From NCBI GenBank assembly GCA_013407085.1, contig JACCGJ010004965.1, positions 1 to 64,000 of the forward strand: a stretch of 64,000 bases of DNA, given 5' to 3'. Positions 34,101-49,100 of this stretch are shown one piece after another; within the stretch, counting starts at the first letter, position 1, and the number at the start of each line of letters is the position of its first letter. The notes below the pieces were generated by a model that did not search any database, was not told where the DNA came from, and saw nothing but the letters and a program-made list of their open reading frames with translations. This stretch comes from Atriophallophorus winterbourni. Its lineage: Eukaryota; Platyhelminthes; Trematoda; Plagiorchiida; Microphallidae. A program made the translations under genes and the position numbers.

Positions 34101-37100
34101 GTCTATAAAATTCGCTTAGGCGTCGAACGAGGACGTGTTCTTGGTCCTACGCTGTTCAAAATTTTTTCTCTGCCGCTTCAGCAATTTTTCATGACGAGAA
34201 CAGACGGTAATTACGTACGCACGCGATGTGATGGCAAGCTTTTCAAACGTTGGACCGTTTGAGAGCACAAAGCAAGAGAAGGAGTGTCGTAATCCGGACG
34301 TACTGCTTACCGAAGATGCAACTATTGTTGCTCATACCCAAGAACAGCCCCAATCGCTAATCAACTGCTTTTCGTCGACACGCAGAGATTTTGAGCTGAC
34401 AAGCGGTATGAATCAAACCAATGCTCTCGGTCACGTATCTTGGTTCAGACACCAAGATTGATGAGGCGATTGACAGAGTAACTGCAATCTTGTCCAGTTT
34501 GAACTCCCGTGCAACCACAAGCTGATCATGAAGACAAAAGTGAGGGTATACCAAGTTGGAATGCTTATACCATGACACAAACTCATCATAATAAAGCATC
34601 CACATCCCAGCTACAGTGGTGGAAAAGAACTGTTTAAGGTGATCGCAATACGTGACGAAACCGCGACAGGTAAGGGAAATGAAGCGAAACTGCTCTAATA
34701 AATCTTTATAAGCCTAAATATAAGTAATAATTCTCAGATTACGCAGTCAGTGTGCAACTACCAGCCATTTGAAACACCGCGGGGCATGATACCATCGTGC
34801 GCTTCTGACGTATATACATGGTCGACATTGATTAGAGGAGATCAACATAACTGAAATATGGATGCTGATTTTTCTTGGTCTTTCCACGAAATTAATTCAA
34901 CTGTTCGCAATTGATACCCGGTCCATGTATGTGACAATAAATTACGGATGTTTACTGATGAATTGCAGGAAAGCGGAGCATTAGTCATTTTCCTAATTAG
35001 CATTTCGACAAAAGTCGTCTAGTCTCATCGCTTCGGAGATTAGCAGGAATAATTTGGTAGAACGCCAACATGTGAATTAGTTTACGATACACAGACCAAG
35101 AACAAGGGTGAAGTACTCACCATTCTAATGCGAGTCAGTGTTCAATCGGCGAGCAGCGAAAAATTGATAAAACATGCATTATTCTGATAACAAAATGCGC
35201 AACCTGAATTTTCGAAAACATTCATACGCGATACAGTGTAACACCATTGGACATGATCTGATTATAGTGTCGGTACTTCTTGATTGCGTGCATCATGCAA
35301 CCGACATTTTGATATTCGATGTGAAAGTAATCAAATACGGTTTCGTTCAGTCGATGGTGATTGGAAATCCGGAATAGATATGCGAGTTATATGCCGTGTT
35401 TCACGGCCTACAGAACATGCTCATAATGTAGCTAGTTGAAGAGCGGAAACGATACGAAAAATAGTGTGTAAAATGAGGAAAAAGCGAGCAATGTGTCGAC
35501 TTATGGAATTAAAACTGAATGATTTTAAATAGCATTCCGAATTCCAGCGAAAACGGTTACCGAATAGTATAACATGGTAGGTAGTGAAACGATAAAATAA
35601 ATTCGGATTTACATGGGATCACACCGCTATACGATAAAGCCTGCTGCATCCTGGGTTTTATAAAAGGATATTCAGGCCTGAAACCTTACCCCGGCTAATT
35701 AATACGTATGTACGTCCCATTATTCTATCCAATCCTAGGTACGATGGCTGAGGAAGGATATTGAACTACTTGACAGGATTTATCCTTGGCGACTAAGTTG
35801 GTGTCCCGTTACAGAAATTTGCCTTTCAAAGAGTGAATGTTAAAACTGAATCTACACCATTTTACCCAACGACGGATACGGAGTGACCTCATGTTGACAT
35901 TCAAAATCTTGCATACTGAAAACCATCCCCTTAAACACTCGCCAAATCCCAATGGCCTTAATCTAACACAACAACATTCAAAGGCTTTAAGCATTCCGCA
36001 TTCTCGATTGGATATTCGTCGAAAGTTTCTCTCGGTCAGAATTTGTTTCACTTGGAACATTTTGCCTGAAGAAATCATACGCACGGAATCTGTTAAGGTC
36101 TTCGCTTCTAAACTCGATAAGCCTACGAGAAACTATGCGGTATGTGACTGTCCCTATTAATTTTTGGAAGTTTTTATATTTTCACTCGATATATTATGGT
36201 TATTGTTAGGCTTAATGCATTTGTCTCCAATAAAACGTTTTGAGTTCATAAGTTACACACTTTATTGATTACCGGGACTCAAATCCTCACAAAGACGAAT
36301 AAATGATTAAACGATGGGGATGGTATCAGTAAAATTGTGTGCATGGAAGAGAGTAATTAAATATTAGGTTTACGTAAAGTGACCAAACACGTTATTAGAA
36401 GGCAACACAGACTAAGCGCACCATATCGTGGCCAAGCAGATCGAAAAAGGGAAACCATAAAAATAACTACAGCGTTATACGAAAAGAATTGGAGTGACAG
36501 GTAGGCAATTTTCCTAGGAATCACAGACAGAGCGTCAAGTTAAATGTGGCAACACACACCTACTACGATTGACTAAACAAGAAGATAACGGATGTGGTGC
36601 CACATTTCACTGTTCTTTGCCTTAACAATTGGCACTCCTACAAAACCACGCCTTACTGGGTAGCGAGGATGCAGCAGAACATGTGAATATCATTTATAGA
36701 CGGCGGCAGCTATAAAGTTGACAAAGAGAATCGTAACCGTTCATTGACCCACCGAATTTCTTCATCACGTTCCGTTTCTCGAGCAGTAAGTTCGGCCACC
36801 CATTCTTGCGGACAACGAAACGTTTGAGAACATGGAAATCTTTCGATGATTTTATCTGACACTCGCTGAAGCGTCGTGCCAACATCAGCCAGGATAGCCA
36901 GATGCGGTCTCCAAAAGAAGTCGGAATTCTATTACAAACCAAAAAAAACAAGTCAGATGAGAATAGGAAGAAAAATAAGCTGTAATGTGCATCAAATATC
37001 GAATGAGTTGAAGGTAATTTAACACGGGCGAAGTACGTCAGATTGAACGAATTCGACAATCTATGCTGTGCTGTCCGCAGTACACTAATTCAAGTTTGTC

Positions 37101-40100
37101 AAGAAAGTCAGAAAAAATCACAGCAACCTAAAAATCATGGAAAAAGTATCTTCTTTCGGAAAAGTAACACTAACCGCACGGGTGAAAGAAAGCAGGGGGC
37201 TGACGTGGCGGAGAAACCGTCAATAATTGCATATATATAGCAAAACGTGGCAGTTACCCGGATAAGTCGTAAAGAATCACTTTACATTTGTCTGGTGAAT
37301 AACATAGACGATACTTGGATGCCTCCATTGCCATTCTGTCCAATGACTGTTGGGTAAGCGTTGGGACATCACTCAGTAAGCAATATGATCAGCTTAATCC
37401 GGGTTTGTAACACGTCCACCTGGAAGGAGCATAACGCCATCCATGGAGAAACTACTAAGAGCATTCTGGTGGACGTTTTCGATGTTAAAGTTAAGAAAGA
37501 ACACGAAGATTTGTTTGAGTAAACGTACACACTTGTCAATGGAGAATGACGGAGAAGGCTAGTTATGAAAGATCATAGTGAAAGCCGAACTAAAGTTGTC
37601 TTGTTAACGTTACACTACTCATTAACGACATCTGAAGCGTAGACACTTCATTCCAGCCTGTATGCACTTGATCTTAACAGATGCATTAAGTATATTTATA
37701 TCAGGAAAGTGTGGGTATGTGATGTGATGTGAAAGCACAAGCCTGAACCAGTCAAAGTGCCGCAGTCAGAGACTGCACGTGGGCTGAGATACTGTCAGGT
37801 TGCCCAGGCCTAGACAGATATGACAAAAAATAGAAAGAAAATATGATGTGATATGAATGTAAAGTTGTCTTTGATGGTGGAACGTAAGCTGCGATTACAT
37901 CCTTAAATAGCCGGTGCCTACCCGAGCACATGAACTTTAATGTGCATACCATCTAGGAATACTAGACAGCTGAATTGGAAATAACCGGAAAGCGTAGCGA
38001 TTCGTATGGGACTAAGAAATCCCGCCTTATGAGTGAAATGTTACCTAAATCGCCCAAACTGATTATCTTATACCTTCACCATCGATTGGTTTCAAACATA
38101 TTTCAATCAATGTTTCACTAAAACGGAATGATGGCTTGAAGAGAGACAAAAAAGACGGGACCCATAAACACTGTCCGCTAAAGTACTGGGCAATATATAA
38201 ACAAATTTTTATGTCCCTGGAGTAAAAAATATCCAACCCACACTTGTTTACGAGATAATGCGTTCAAATCGAAGGCTGGTGGGAATGAAGAGGGAGAGAG
38301 GAGATTTGCAAACGTCACCCGAAAATATTAAAACAGCACTGGAGGTATGAAAGCACAAGCCTGATCCAGACAAAGTGTTGCATAGTCGGAGACTGCACAC
38401 CTGAGCTAAGATACTGTCAAGTTGCCAAGGCCCAGACAGAGATGAGAAAGGAATAGAAGTGGTAGTGAGACTCCAGCATGCAGCCCATCAATTTAGCATG
38501 GTGTTAGCAGCACAGCACATAAGTGCACATACGTACAAGGGCTCAAGACAGCAAAAAAAGCGAGATTGCGTATTTTATACTCTAAAAAAGGCGGAAAGGA
38601 CGCCACCTACATCTTTGTGAGCACTTTTCTAAAAATCTTGTTTATTCGGAGTATGTAAGTCGCTCAGTTCGCAGGATCAACCGTTGCACACAAATGTTGG
38701 TTCACGAAACGAAAACAATTCGCGTCAGAGATTGGAACGGTAAGAGTCATATCCCAAACGACGGTTAGTCGTGACTAAATCGAAACTTTTCAATCATACC
38801 CAGCATGAATCAGAGGTGGAGGAACCAAGTGTAACACAGAACCCCTCAACGATTGTTGGTTTCTTGTTGAGATTTTATCCTTAACACCGACCGGAAATAG
38901 TTGTCTCAACGCACTATTCCTCAGCCATCAAAACTTACGAAATCAAGCGTGACAAATATACTCACCACCAAGGGAGAACAGCTCAAATGTACCAACAAAA
39001 CGTCTTCACATGTGCCCCATTAATCGATTATTGATTGATATAAAACACTGCGCTGTAAGTTTGTCTTGTTATGCTACTTAAGCACACAAGGTGGACATCA
39101 GCCATCAGAGACAGCATTACACCCTTAACATGTACCGAATGCTTAACTGTCATCCAAGCATGAAAAAAGTAAAATCCAAAAATACGGGGAAGAGTAGGAC
39201 TTAAATAGTTTGGGATTCCATGGAAGAGTACGCATAAACAAATTGGGATGAGGTGTCTACACCTCTAACGGAACATGCATTCAAGTTTTGTGAGCGAGTA
39301 GAGCCACATAATAAGAAGCGTTCCTCGTCACTCTACTTGACAGCACGGATGTGCAATCGTGCTGAGCGGCTAAAACCGTGCTAAATTGATTGGCCAACGG
39401 TAGTGCATGCTGAAACACGCTGGAACCTCACTTCTATTTCTATTTCCCCCTCATATCTGTCTAGGCATGGGCAATCTGACAGTATCTTAGCCCACGTGCA
39501 GTCTCTGACTGTGCGGCACTTTGCCTGGATCAGGCTTATGCTTTCATAGCATACCATGGCACTTGACAGCATACAACATGAAGCAAACACTCCAAGAAGA
39601 TGCCTGGTTCAAGACCACCACCGCTGAACACGGTTTCGGGACAGCTGCATAATGCAGCCAGTAAACGATAACACCTGCATGATTTACTTACCAGATATAG
39701 CTGTTTTTTGTCCCGATTCACAATGACGATTTTGGCTTTCCGATTGAGTGCGCGACCGTAATCCAGCCGAAAATCGCACACAGCACCTGGGGGATCGCGG
39801 AAAAGGAGAACGAGTGGGGTGAAAATTTCGAATAACGCACAGTGAATGAACAAAATACATGAGCCTAGGTTTATATATAGGTATGTGCATTGATGCTAGC
39901 ACATGGTAGTAATAACACACGGATTTCTACAGGGAGGAAGCGATTACCAGAATTGCATACACAAACTAATAGCTTTTGCTAACGGGCGCCGTAACGAGGT
40001 TTCCAGGGTATTCTTTTTTGAAGGCAGCGTACATTGCAGAACAGGAACTGATTATTCGTAATTTGACAGATAGTTTGAATGACCAATAAGATTGACTTGA

Positions 40101-43100
40101 CGAGTTGGGGTATTACAATCAACTTTAATCTTAAAAAAGACCGTTGCCGAAGGAAAACTTATTTAATCAGAAAAAAAAACGAGGGACGAGACTCGCTAAC
40201 AACAGTACAAATTTTGGTTCTTCCTAACCCACCAAACAATACGTCCACCCAATTTCTCTGACATGTCATTATCCTATCTTTCCGTGTATCTTATTGCGTA
40301 TTTTGACTGTGAATTGTTCACTCATATACGTAACGTGGTAGGCACTTGATGTGAGGTATATTTTAACTGCATAAATACAGTACAGCTTTTGTTGACACGC
40401 TGAGTTGCTTTTGATTCACCATTCTACTAAAGACGTTCTTGATTATCGTTTACGGACAATAACAACTGTGAGAGTAACAACGTAGATGACCACGTACGAT
40501 TCTGGGAAATTTTTGTTACGGAGGTTGCTTCGTGTTTGGTGGCGGTCTTGTTGTAGACATAATCTTGGATTGCTTGATTTATCTTGTATGTTGTCAAGTG
40601 AAGTGGCGATGAAAGCTTGTTAGATGCGCTGTGACAGTGAAAGCCGCGAGGAAGCTGTCATGCTGATGTCGCTCTTGCTTTTGTGCGACTATCTCCTCAT
40701 GGAGGATGAGTCGGCTTTTTTGAAAAGACTTTGGAATTTGGTTACAAAGTGGCGTCCCCAGCACCACTTGGCGTTTGTTTGAGTCAGCTACTCTAGCCTT
40801 TGCACAACCAAGCGCGACCTGCAAGGCTCCGGATTTTTCCTCGGGGTTTTCTCCCGAAGCCGTTCCCGCGATCTGGTGTCCCGCAAGGCAGCGGAGGTTT
40901 AAAATTAGGGGTTTTCTTCTTTTAGATGAAATGCCCTACCAGGCTAACGAGCGTCATCTGCCCGAAGCAAACTGGTTTTCAGGCGCCAGTCACTCGCCCT
41001 AAACCCTTCTCCAGTTGGTAGAAGTAGTTCCACCGGGCTTGGGGAGCCACACGTGCAGGCCAGAAGCTGGACTTGGTTGTCAGAGGCTATTTCAGACGCG
41101 CGCCATATGGGAGTATTTTATAGACAGTGGGAGCTTATCCCCACGGCCACCCCCGGCTATGACAACCTTTGGAAGCCGTCATGCTGATGGCGCACTACTC
41201 GTTCACAACACTTGCTTGAATGCATGTTTGATTCAAGGTGTAGACACCTCATCCCAGTGTGCATGTGCCACCCTTACCAATCCTTTTAGGATTGTTAAAA
41301 TGTTATGGTTGTAATGAGTAATGATGCCCAAGAAGTTGAAGATGAGGTAATTGAAAAGGGACACTCCGCAAACAGATCAATTAAGAGTAACGCAATCTAT
41401 GCAAAATCTTGCTTTGTATTGCTAGACATGCATGCAATAAAACACAATGACATACCGAAAAGAACAATGAGATCCGCATCGCGTAGCGTAGTACGACGTG
41501 CGTGACGGAACGCAAGCGGATGCTGTCGACCGAGCAAACCACGAGCCATCCCAGTTAAATAGACCGGAACTGCGAGGGACTACAGCAAATGAAAAGAGAA
41601 ATAATAGTATGCAGAAAACACCCTGGTGAGTCGGCTGTCATGAAAACTCTGAGTGACCTGGATATGAAACCTTAAGACAAATGGTAATCGTTTATTAAAA
41701 GCAACAGTATGGATTTAAACCGCGCCACGAGGGTACCCGAATCACAAAAACGCTTAAATGACATGCCAATCTAGGGTCAAGTCGGTGTCAGTGGTTTCCT
41801 GAGAGTAGTAGGTAAGCAAGTACGGACAAGGGTTAGAGCGCAAAGGATTGGTAGCGACAAGCAAAAAAAGATCCCGAATTCAGATGAAGGCATCGAGTAG
41901 GAGAAATCGGGGGAAGTAAGACAGCAGGGAGGTGAAAAGGCTAGGAAGTTGCTTCGAACAAGCATCAGGTCCTTAGCTTTACATGTTGACTGCAGTGTGA
42001 GTTCAAGGTAGTTCGTAAACAAGAGATGGTTTTTAATACAATTGACAGGCGATGAACGATGCCAAGTTGACGCCATGGGATTGCGTACTATCTACGGCGG
42101 GAACGCGACTGGATAAAAATCTGCAACGATCTCGCTGTCAATCGACGCGCGAGGGTGGGCGTGATTCGAGACATCAACGAAACCGGATTATATACCCGTG
42201 GAGAAAGTCTCACAAAAATATTGTGAATAAGTTCAATTGATTACAAGTGTTTTGCAGTTGAGGTCGGATTCATCATCAACATCACTGACAGCATTACATC
42301 GGTAAGAAGTACCAAGTGCTTAACTGACATACAACCATGGCACAGTAAAATATTCTAAAAGATATGGAAAAGTGTGGGACTAAAAAGCTACAAAACCTAT
42401 AAAAGATTAGGCTCATACACACTGGAATGAGGTGCCTACATTTAAAATCAAACATGCATTTAAGCAAGGGTTGTGAACGAGTAGAGCAAAATCAACGTGA
42501 CACCTTCCTTGCGTCTTTTACAGTCACGCATCATAAGCCTGGGCAACCTGACAGTATCTTAGCCCACGTGCAGTCTCTTATTGTACGGCACTTTGCCTGG
42601 ATCAGGCTTGTGCTTTCATACATACACACACGCATCACAACAAGCTTTCCTCACCACTTCATTTGATATCAGACAAGGTAATTCGAACACTTCAAGAAAA
42701 TGTCTACAACAACACTGCACTGAAAACGATTTTGAGCTAAGGATAAGAAGCCGCTGCGAATTTTGATCACTTAGACCCCAACCTGCGAGACAGATCGCAC
42801 CAACCGCACCTAGTTTAACAGTCAAAGCCTTCATCTGGTTGAGCCAACTCAGAGTCTGGTTACCCATAAACCGACGACATTACGAGCTAGGGGTGGGATG
42901 AACACACAATCAAGTGATCTGAAGTACCACGCGCCAGGTCGAAAAAATCTGACAATGGCATTTCATTGCGTGAACAGTAACATACAATATCAACCTACAG
43001 ATAGATGTACAATATATTATGCACAAATTAGCAGTATCCGTACTAGTGAAATAAACAAAGAACAGTGTAAGTAGGCAAATTCTCCACTCCCCTAGGTCTC

Positions 43101-46100
43101 ACATAACCCGTGGAGGCCTTCTGACGTACTTCAACTAATAGACATATAAATGCAATGTGAGGTTATTTGATCTCATTCGCGCGGATAACTTTGCCCATGA
43201 CCACATTTATCCCTGTCATATAATCCCTCTGGATAGAAAGGACACGACGTCTAAGCCAAATTGTAGACATTTGAACGAAGCACGATATTCTTGTGCAAAA
43301 ATCGCGAGATGCATTCCCACTGACAAAAGAAGCACAACTTTCAGAGGTTCAGCAAATTATCTAATGTATCTGTTATGCGGAGAAAACGGTCGAGGAATCA
43401 TGCTAAATGCAAATCCAAATTCCAGTATGTGATAAAAGACAAAGAAAAAATTGGAATTAGATCTGATGATAGAGCAATGTAATGTAAGGATGAAGGAGTA
43501 AGGCTCGAAACTTTAGATGTGCGCATTTCAAGTATCATGAAACCGGATAGTGCTGTTCGAATTAGATGAGCGAACCTGGTCTTGGTATGTGTGATGTCGG
43601 AAATTACAAAAAAACACAATTATTTCACTGCGTCTTACTTTTACGTGTTCGGCTGTTGCTGAAGCGTCGACCGGTGGCAACAATGCTTGGCTGCCTACAA
43701 GCACAACCGGACGTTTGGCTTGTGCCAACAAGGTAACCAGTTTCGTCACCTGACGATCTGACGGTAATGGGATACGAGGAGGAAGAATAGGTATATTGGT
43801 TGGCTGTTCTTGAGGTGGACAAGGCTTGATTTGGAATCCGTTGGCGAATAATCGGAACAAGTAGAATCGGAGATACCTGAGGGGTGAAGGGTTGAACTCG
43901 TAGATATAATGTGACAATTGAATGCTCACCAAATAGAAACGTGATGCAGACAAAGTAACTTGGCAAGACCTATGTATGTATGTATGTATGGAATCACAAG
44001 CATGATCCAGGTAAAGTGCCGCACAGTCAGAGACTGTACGTGGGCTAAGATACTGCCAGGTTGCTCAGGCCTATACAGACATGAAAATAAAAATGAAAAA
44101 GGGCAATCGATCGACAAACAGTACTGATGCTTCACTACCATTTAGCCTGACGACGAAACGTTCAACAACAATCACGAAAGGTAGGCGGTCATCTGAACAG
44201 CACAATAATTGCAGTTCAGAACAGAGGCTAGCGCTGTGGAATAATTGAGCTCCAGCTACATGTTTCATGACGGCAATAAAAGTGATTGCGATTGGTTAAA
44301 TACAAACACAAGGAGGTAGAATATTGTTGGACGTTTCGTCATCAGGCTAGATGACATCATCCGCAAAACTTCGAAAGAAGTATCCCGCGGTCGGAATTCG
44401 TTGATTCTTGAATATTTTATCTGTTCGATAACCATCACTCACGCGGGTTGGTCGAATTAATGTTGTGACTTCAATGTAAGCAGTTCCTCGCTGGGCCATA
44501 CATGGCAACCAATTGAAGATACTGGCTACTTGAGTTAGTTATTGAGTGCCAAGGATCAAGGAATTCTCACACGCGTCGGACGTTTCCTTAGGCTACTATT
44601 TTCGTACAGTCCCAATCGAACTGATGCCCAAATAGATAGTTGTATTAAGATAGAATGTCTACCTTAAGAAACCAGAAAATCAAAGGCAACAAGACGTGAA
44701 TTTCGCCTCAATGCATCATGACAGATATGGAATGGTATGAAAGCACGAGCCTGATTGGGGCAAAGTGCCGCACAGTCAGAGACTGCACGTGGGCTAAGAT
44801 ACTGTCAGGTTGTTCAGGCCTAGACAGATATGAGGAACAAAAAGAACAGGAAATGGTAGTGAAACTCCAGTCAACCTCTGGCCAATCAATTCGAAAATGG
44901 AATGATACGAAAATCAGCTAACCGAACGACAGGTGTTTTGCCAATGATTGACGGAATGTGTAAACATGACCTGGAAAACCTAGATCGACATGATGGACTT
45001 AGTTTGTTATCTGCCCTTTTCGTTTAGCGATCAGCCAAACAGGATCAGAGTCAAAACGAATTAAACGAGACTGGCACCTTGACAGTTATCGCTATCCCGT
45101 TATAAAAATCAGGACAATCTGTAATCAAACGGATCGAAGATTGCTTCGCATTTCAGAAACAACGTTTGAACTTTGCACACTAGGGCCCAATAAAGGATTT
45201 GAACAGAGGCGATAGTAAGAGAACAAAACCTGGTAATTAGTTGTGCATAAAAAATATGAAGCTCGTAATCGATATTCATGTCAACGAAGGTTACCAAAAT
45301 AAAGTTTAGAGTACGCGATATACAACACCGCTGCACGAGCCTTGACAGTGTAAATGGGAACTGAGTCCAGTTAATCGAGGTTACAGGTCCGAACTTTCAC
45401 TCTGGAGCCTCACATTGAAGATACTTGACGCAACCCGTTAATCAATTCACCCCAAGCACATGTGCTGTTTGCTTGTCGATTGTGTTACGATTCATCTCAA
45501 AGGTTAATCTTGTCAACTATAATCACGTTCACCAAGGAATTCCACAACACCAGACAACGTTAAATCGTCAAAGGTTTATTACGTAAATGACAAGATATGA
45601 AACACACGTCTATATTTTATACATGAAGCCCGTGAATTCACAGTATTCCAACATGTTTGTCGAGCTGATTAGTCAGGCGATCCCGATTTCCAGCGCTTTC
45701 ATTTGAGCGACTTCGAAGTATTGCGTCATTCAATAAACGGGTTTATTCATTTCGAACGCGTTGTCACTTGAACCATTCTTTCGCACGGATGTGCAATCGT
45801 GCAGCATTTATGTGCTGAGTGGCCAACATCGTGCTAAATTGATTGGCCAACGGTAGTGAGCTGCATGCTGAAACACGTTGAAGTCTCACTACCATTCCTA
45901 TTTCTATTCCCCCATCTGTCTAGGCCTGGGTAACCTGACAGTTTCTTAGCCCACGAGCAGTCTCTGACTGTACGGCACTTTGCCTGGATCAGGCTTGTGC
46001 TTTCAAACCATACCATTCTTTCGCAAATGCATGTGTGGATTCGCGATTGTTATACTCGGTTATTTCGGTGCTTCGAGTTATTGCACTGTGCCGGATGGCG

Positions 46101-49100
46101 ATGTTCGCTTATTGTTTGCACATTTGGCTAGTGCAGTGTGTTTTAGGTCCTCGACAAAAGCATACGTTGACCCACCTGCATTGAACCTTCGCAGTTGTGA
46201 AGAATCGCAACAATTGTTTACAATTATGCGTCATACCCGCAGTCTTTGACTGTGCTGCACTTTGCCTGGATCAGGCTTGTGTTTTCATACCATCATTTAT
46301 TTCTATAGCCTCAACAATCTAGTAACATTTGAGGGCATTCATAAAACTGGCCGACCAATTTACGCTGATTGAAGTTAAGAAAGATGCCAATCGCGAGTTC
46401 AGGTGATTATCAATTATATGGTAGCGCGTAAATTTAGCCACGATTGAACAGTGTGCTTGTTCTATCGAAGACTGTACGCCAATTGATTGCTCACAGATAT
46501 CACCTACGGTGTGGTTTTTGGGATCGTAGGCTCAGAATAAAGTGAAATTCACCCAGAACTGAACACAATTAGCTGGTTTAAAATCTTTCCACATTTCTAA
46601 CGACGTATAGACTGTATACCATGAGAGCCTAATTTAAGCTCAAACTCGTGAGGCATAACCGACAGCGATGGGGCCTACCAAAATGGATGGGTGATTAGAG
46701 TAACTTAAATTATGTTCATTATTTCCGAAATTATTCATACAAATAGAAAACACTAGGAAGACGACGGAAAGTCTACCAATGCATTCATAGCTCAGGATGG
46801 GATTAAATATAAGAATGAGAATAATAAGGCCGTCTATAGATAGCAATTTCGACTACTATAGGGTTGACTGAGTGCACAACAGGACAAATTAGAAAATAGG
46901 CTATCACAAACAACACCGTGGCTACCCACGCGGTCAACTCTCTCAAGTGTACTCAATGTTTATGGACCACGAACTTTACTGCTACAATTACCATAGGTAC
47001 TACATCATTATCATAGACAGCGTTACACCGGAAACAAGTATTTAACTGCCATACAACCATGGCATAGTAAAATATTCTAAAAGATGTGGGGAAGTGTGTA
47101 ACCTAAAAAGCGACTGGTCCTATAAAAGATTGGACACAGACGCGCCGGAGTGGGGTGCCTACACCTAGAATAAAACGCATTCAAGCAAGTGTTGTGAACG
47201 AGTAGAGAGACATCAACATGACAGCTTTCTTGCCGATTTTACAGTCACGCATCATAACAAGCTTTCCTCGCCACTTCACTTGACAACAGGCAAGATAATT
47301 CGATCTCTTAGACCCCAACCTGCGAGACGGGTCGCACCAACCGCAGCTAGTTCAACAGTCAAAGCCTTCATCTGCTTGAGCCAACTCAGAGTCTTGGCAT
47401 AGCAGCTGGATATCGTTATCTTTGCCAATAGCTCAATCGGGGAAATTTCGGATGGTAAAATTGACAAGTAATTGTACCAGCTAACATGCTGCAGTCTCAC
47501 TGCCGTTGCACCACGGCAATATCTCAGCTCACGTGCAGTCCATGACTGTTAGGTATTTTACTGACTCCAGATGTGTGATTTCGTACATGGTGATGCACGG
47601 AACAATTGCGAGAGCGGTTCTACACGGCTTGGAGAAAGATGAGGTGCTCTTTTTGTATATTGCAAGCTTCACATCTCACAGGAAACAACAGCTTGTGCAC
47701 ACAGCTGAGATGCCAGAGGTGACTTATTTTCCATAATACTCACCAAAATCCTAACGTATTATAGAAACAAATATAAAGGTAGGCACCACAGCGATTCAAA
47801 CAAAACTCTGCTCAAAAAACCGCTTGAAAATTCAACGAAATATCAGGAAAGTGCTGTGACGCAGTGGGTATCGATCAGAAAGCATCACGGAACACCCATC
47901 CGTAAAAAACAACAAATTCACATGATTTGAGGTAAACAACTCACCACTTGACGAACGAATGATGACAAGCGTGTAAATTACCACTTAATTGCTCTCTTAC
48001 TGCATTCCAGCATGATGCATATGATGAAGCATGGCCATTAAAAGGTTTCATGAGAATGTGAATAAACAATCACCTCACATCACAAGGACGTTACAAAAAT
48101 GCGAGTGGCATTGTGTGTGTAATGAGTGAAAGCACGCGTTTTTCTTGAAAGCAAAATTCAGACAGACAGTCGCTCAAAATTGAGTAGAGATGCACTGAGA
48201 AGTGAGCACAGCAACATAAAACGCGAAATACACACATCGATGAGTGAAACACTCTGCTATAATCTTGTCTGCGTTTCAATGTAGACAGAGGGTCAATCAA
48301 CAAGACAACGCGGAGAAGTAATCTAAGTGGGACTACCTTAAGAGCGGTCATTCGTGTTAGGTTACCGTGACAGTGTATTCAGAAAAGCTACCGTTTGAAA
48401 ATACATGAACGACTAGCTTTTTAAGACTTTGCTACATTAGATGAATGAGCTTGAGCAAGCCTGACTGAGAGCCCGCTTAAACGGAATAAGCGTGACTGAT
48501 GAACTTACAGCCAATAGGATAACGTTAAAAGTATGACGAAAGCCTTTGACAAGAGGTGGGGTACCAAGCACTGCGTGTAGATGGAGTCGTTAGCCAACAA
48601 GGTCAATCTTTATTAACCCTTTAGTGGCAAATTCGTGGTTTGAGCGTTTCGATTGAAAAGTAGTCATACGATCACCAACAATGCGAATCAAATATAATAT
48701 GCTGAAAACATCATGGGGTATTTTAGGTAGTCTGAGGTATGAAGCTTGCAAAGCCATACGAAAACGAAGGCTTTGGTGTTGATTGGTGGAATTATCCACC
48801 CAGTGCCGAAATAGACTGATCGGATATTTATATGTTGGATCATAGTGATTACACCTTATCACTGTGCGGACAAATGGTATGTTTTTATTTATAATTACAC
48901 CTATCGATGAATATGACGATGAAGTCACCACCAAACAGAAACATATCCCTCCACCTTGTGCCAAGCATACGACGTGGCATGAGCTCTGCACAGACACTGT
49001 AAATTCTCTTACGTAAACGGAAATTTCGAAAGATGTCAGCGATACGATTCCTTGCAGTAAATATGATTCTTACATCACCGATTCCGCGACATGAAGATGG

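Noticed and set aside
39536..39853. 105-codon minus-strand open frame as a separate gene
   Set aside because: Only 39692-39786 carries family motifs and is bounded by splice sites; the rest is intron and S element.
42810..42834. 25-base micro-exon of the HACL2-like gene reading MKALTVKL between exons 6 and 7
   Set aside because: It fits the phase only if the second AG of exon 7 is used. With the acceptor at 41580-41581 the phase is right without it and the length equals that of human ILVBL. The segment also recurs in other R1 copies (47.34-47.40 and about 58.9 kb), so it is repeat sequence.
43625..43966. 113-codon minus-strand open frame overlapping exon 6
   Set aside because: Alternative frame of exon 6 without homology.
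45500..45690. Complete LTR
   Set aside because: A TATA-like word and TTTACGTAATAAAC recall the 52.9 kb LTR end, but borders, primer site and partner LTR are missing.
46000..46016. Recurring MVW(Y/F)[17 protein letters not shown] open frame of about 60 codons (45834-46016, 54048-54230, 60468-60719 and others)
   Set aside because: It is the antisense reading of the S element and appears in every well-kept copy; no start context or conservation pattern suggests a protein.
48590..48997. 135-codon minus-strand protein gene
   Set aside because: No family motif, unusual composition, no splice or transcription context; length is possible by chance in this AT-rich DNA.
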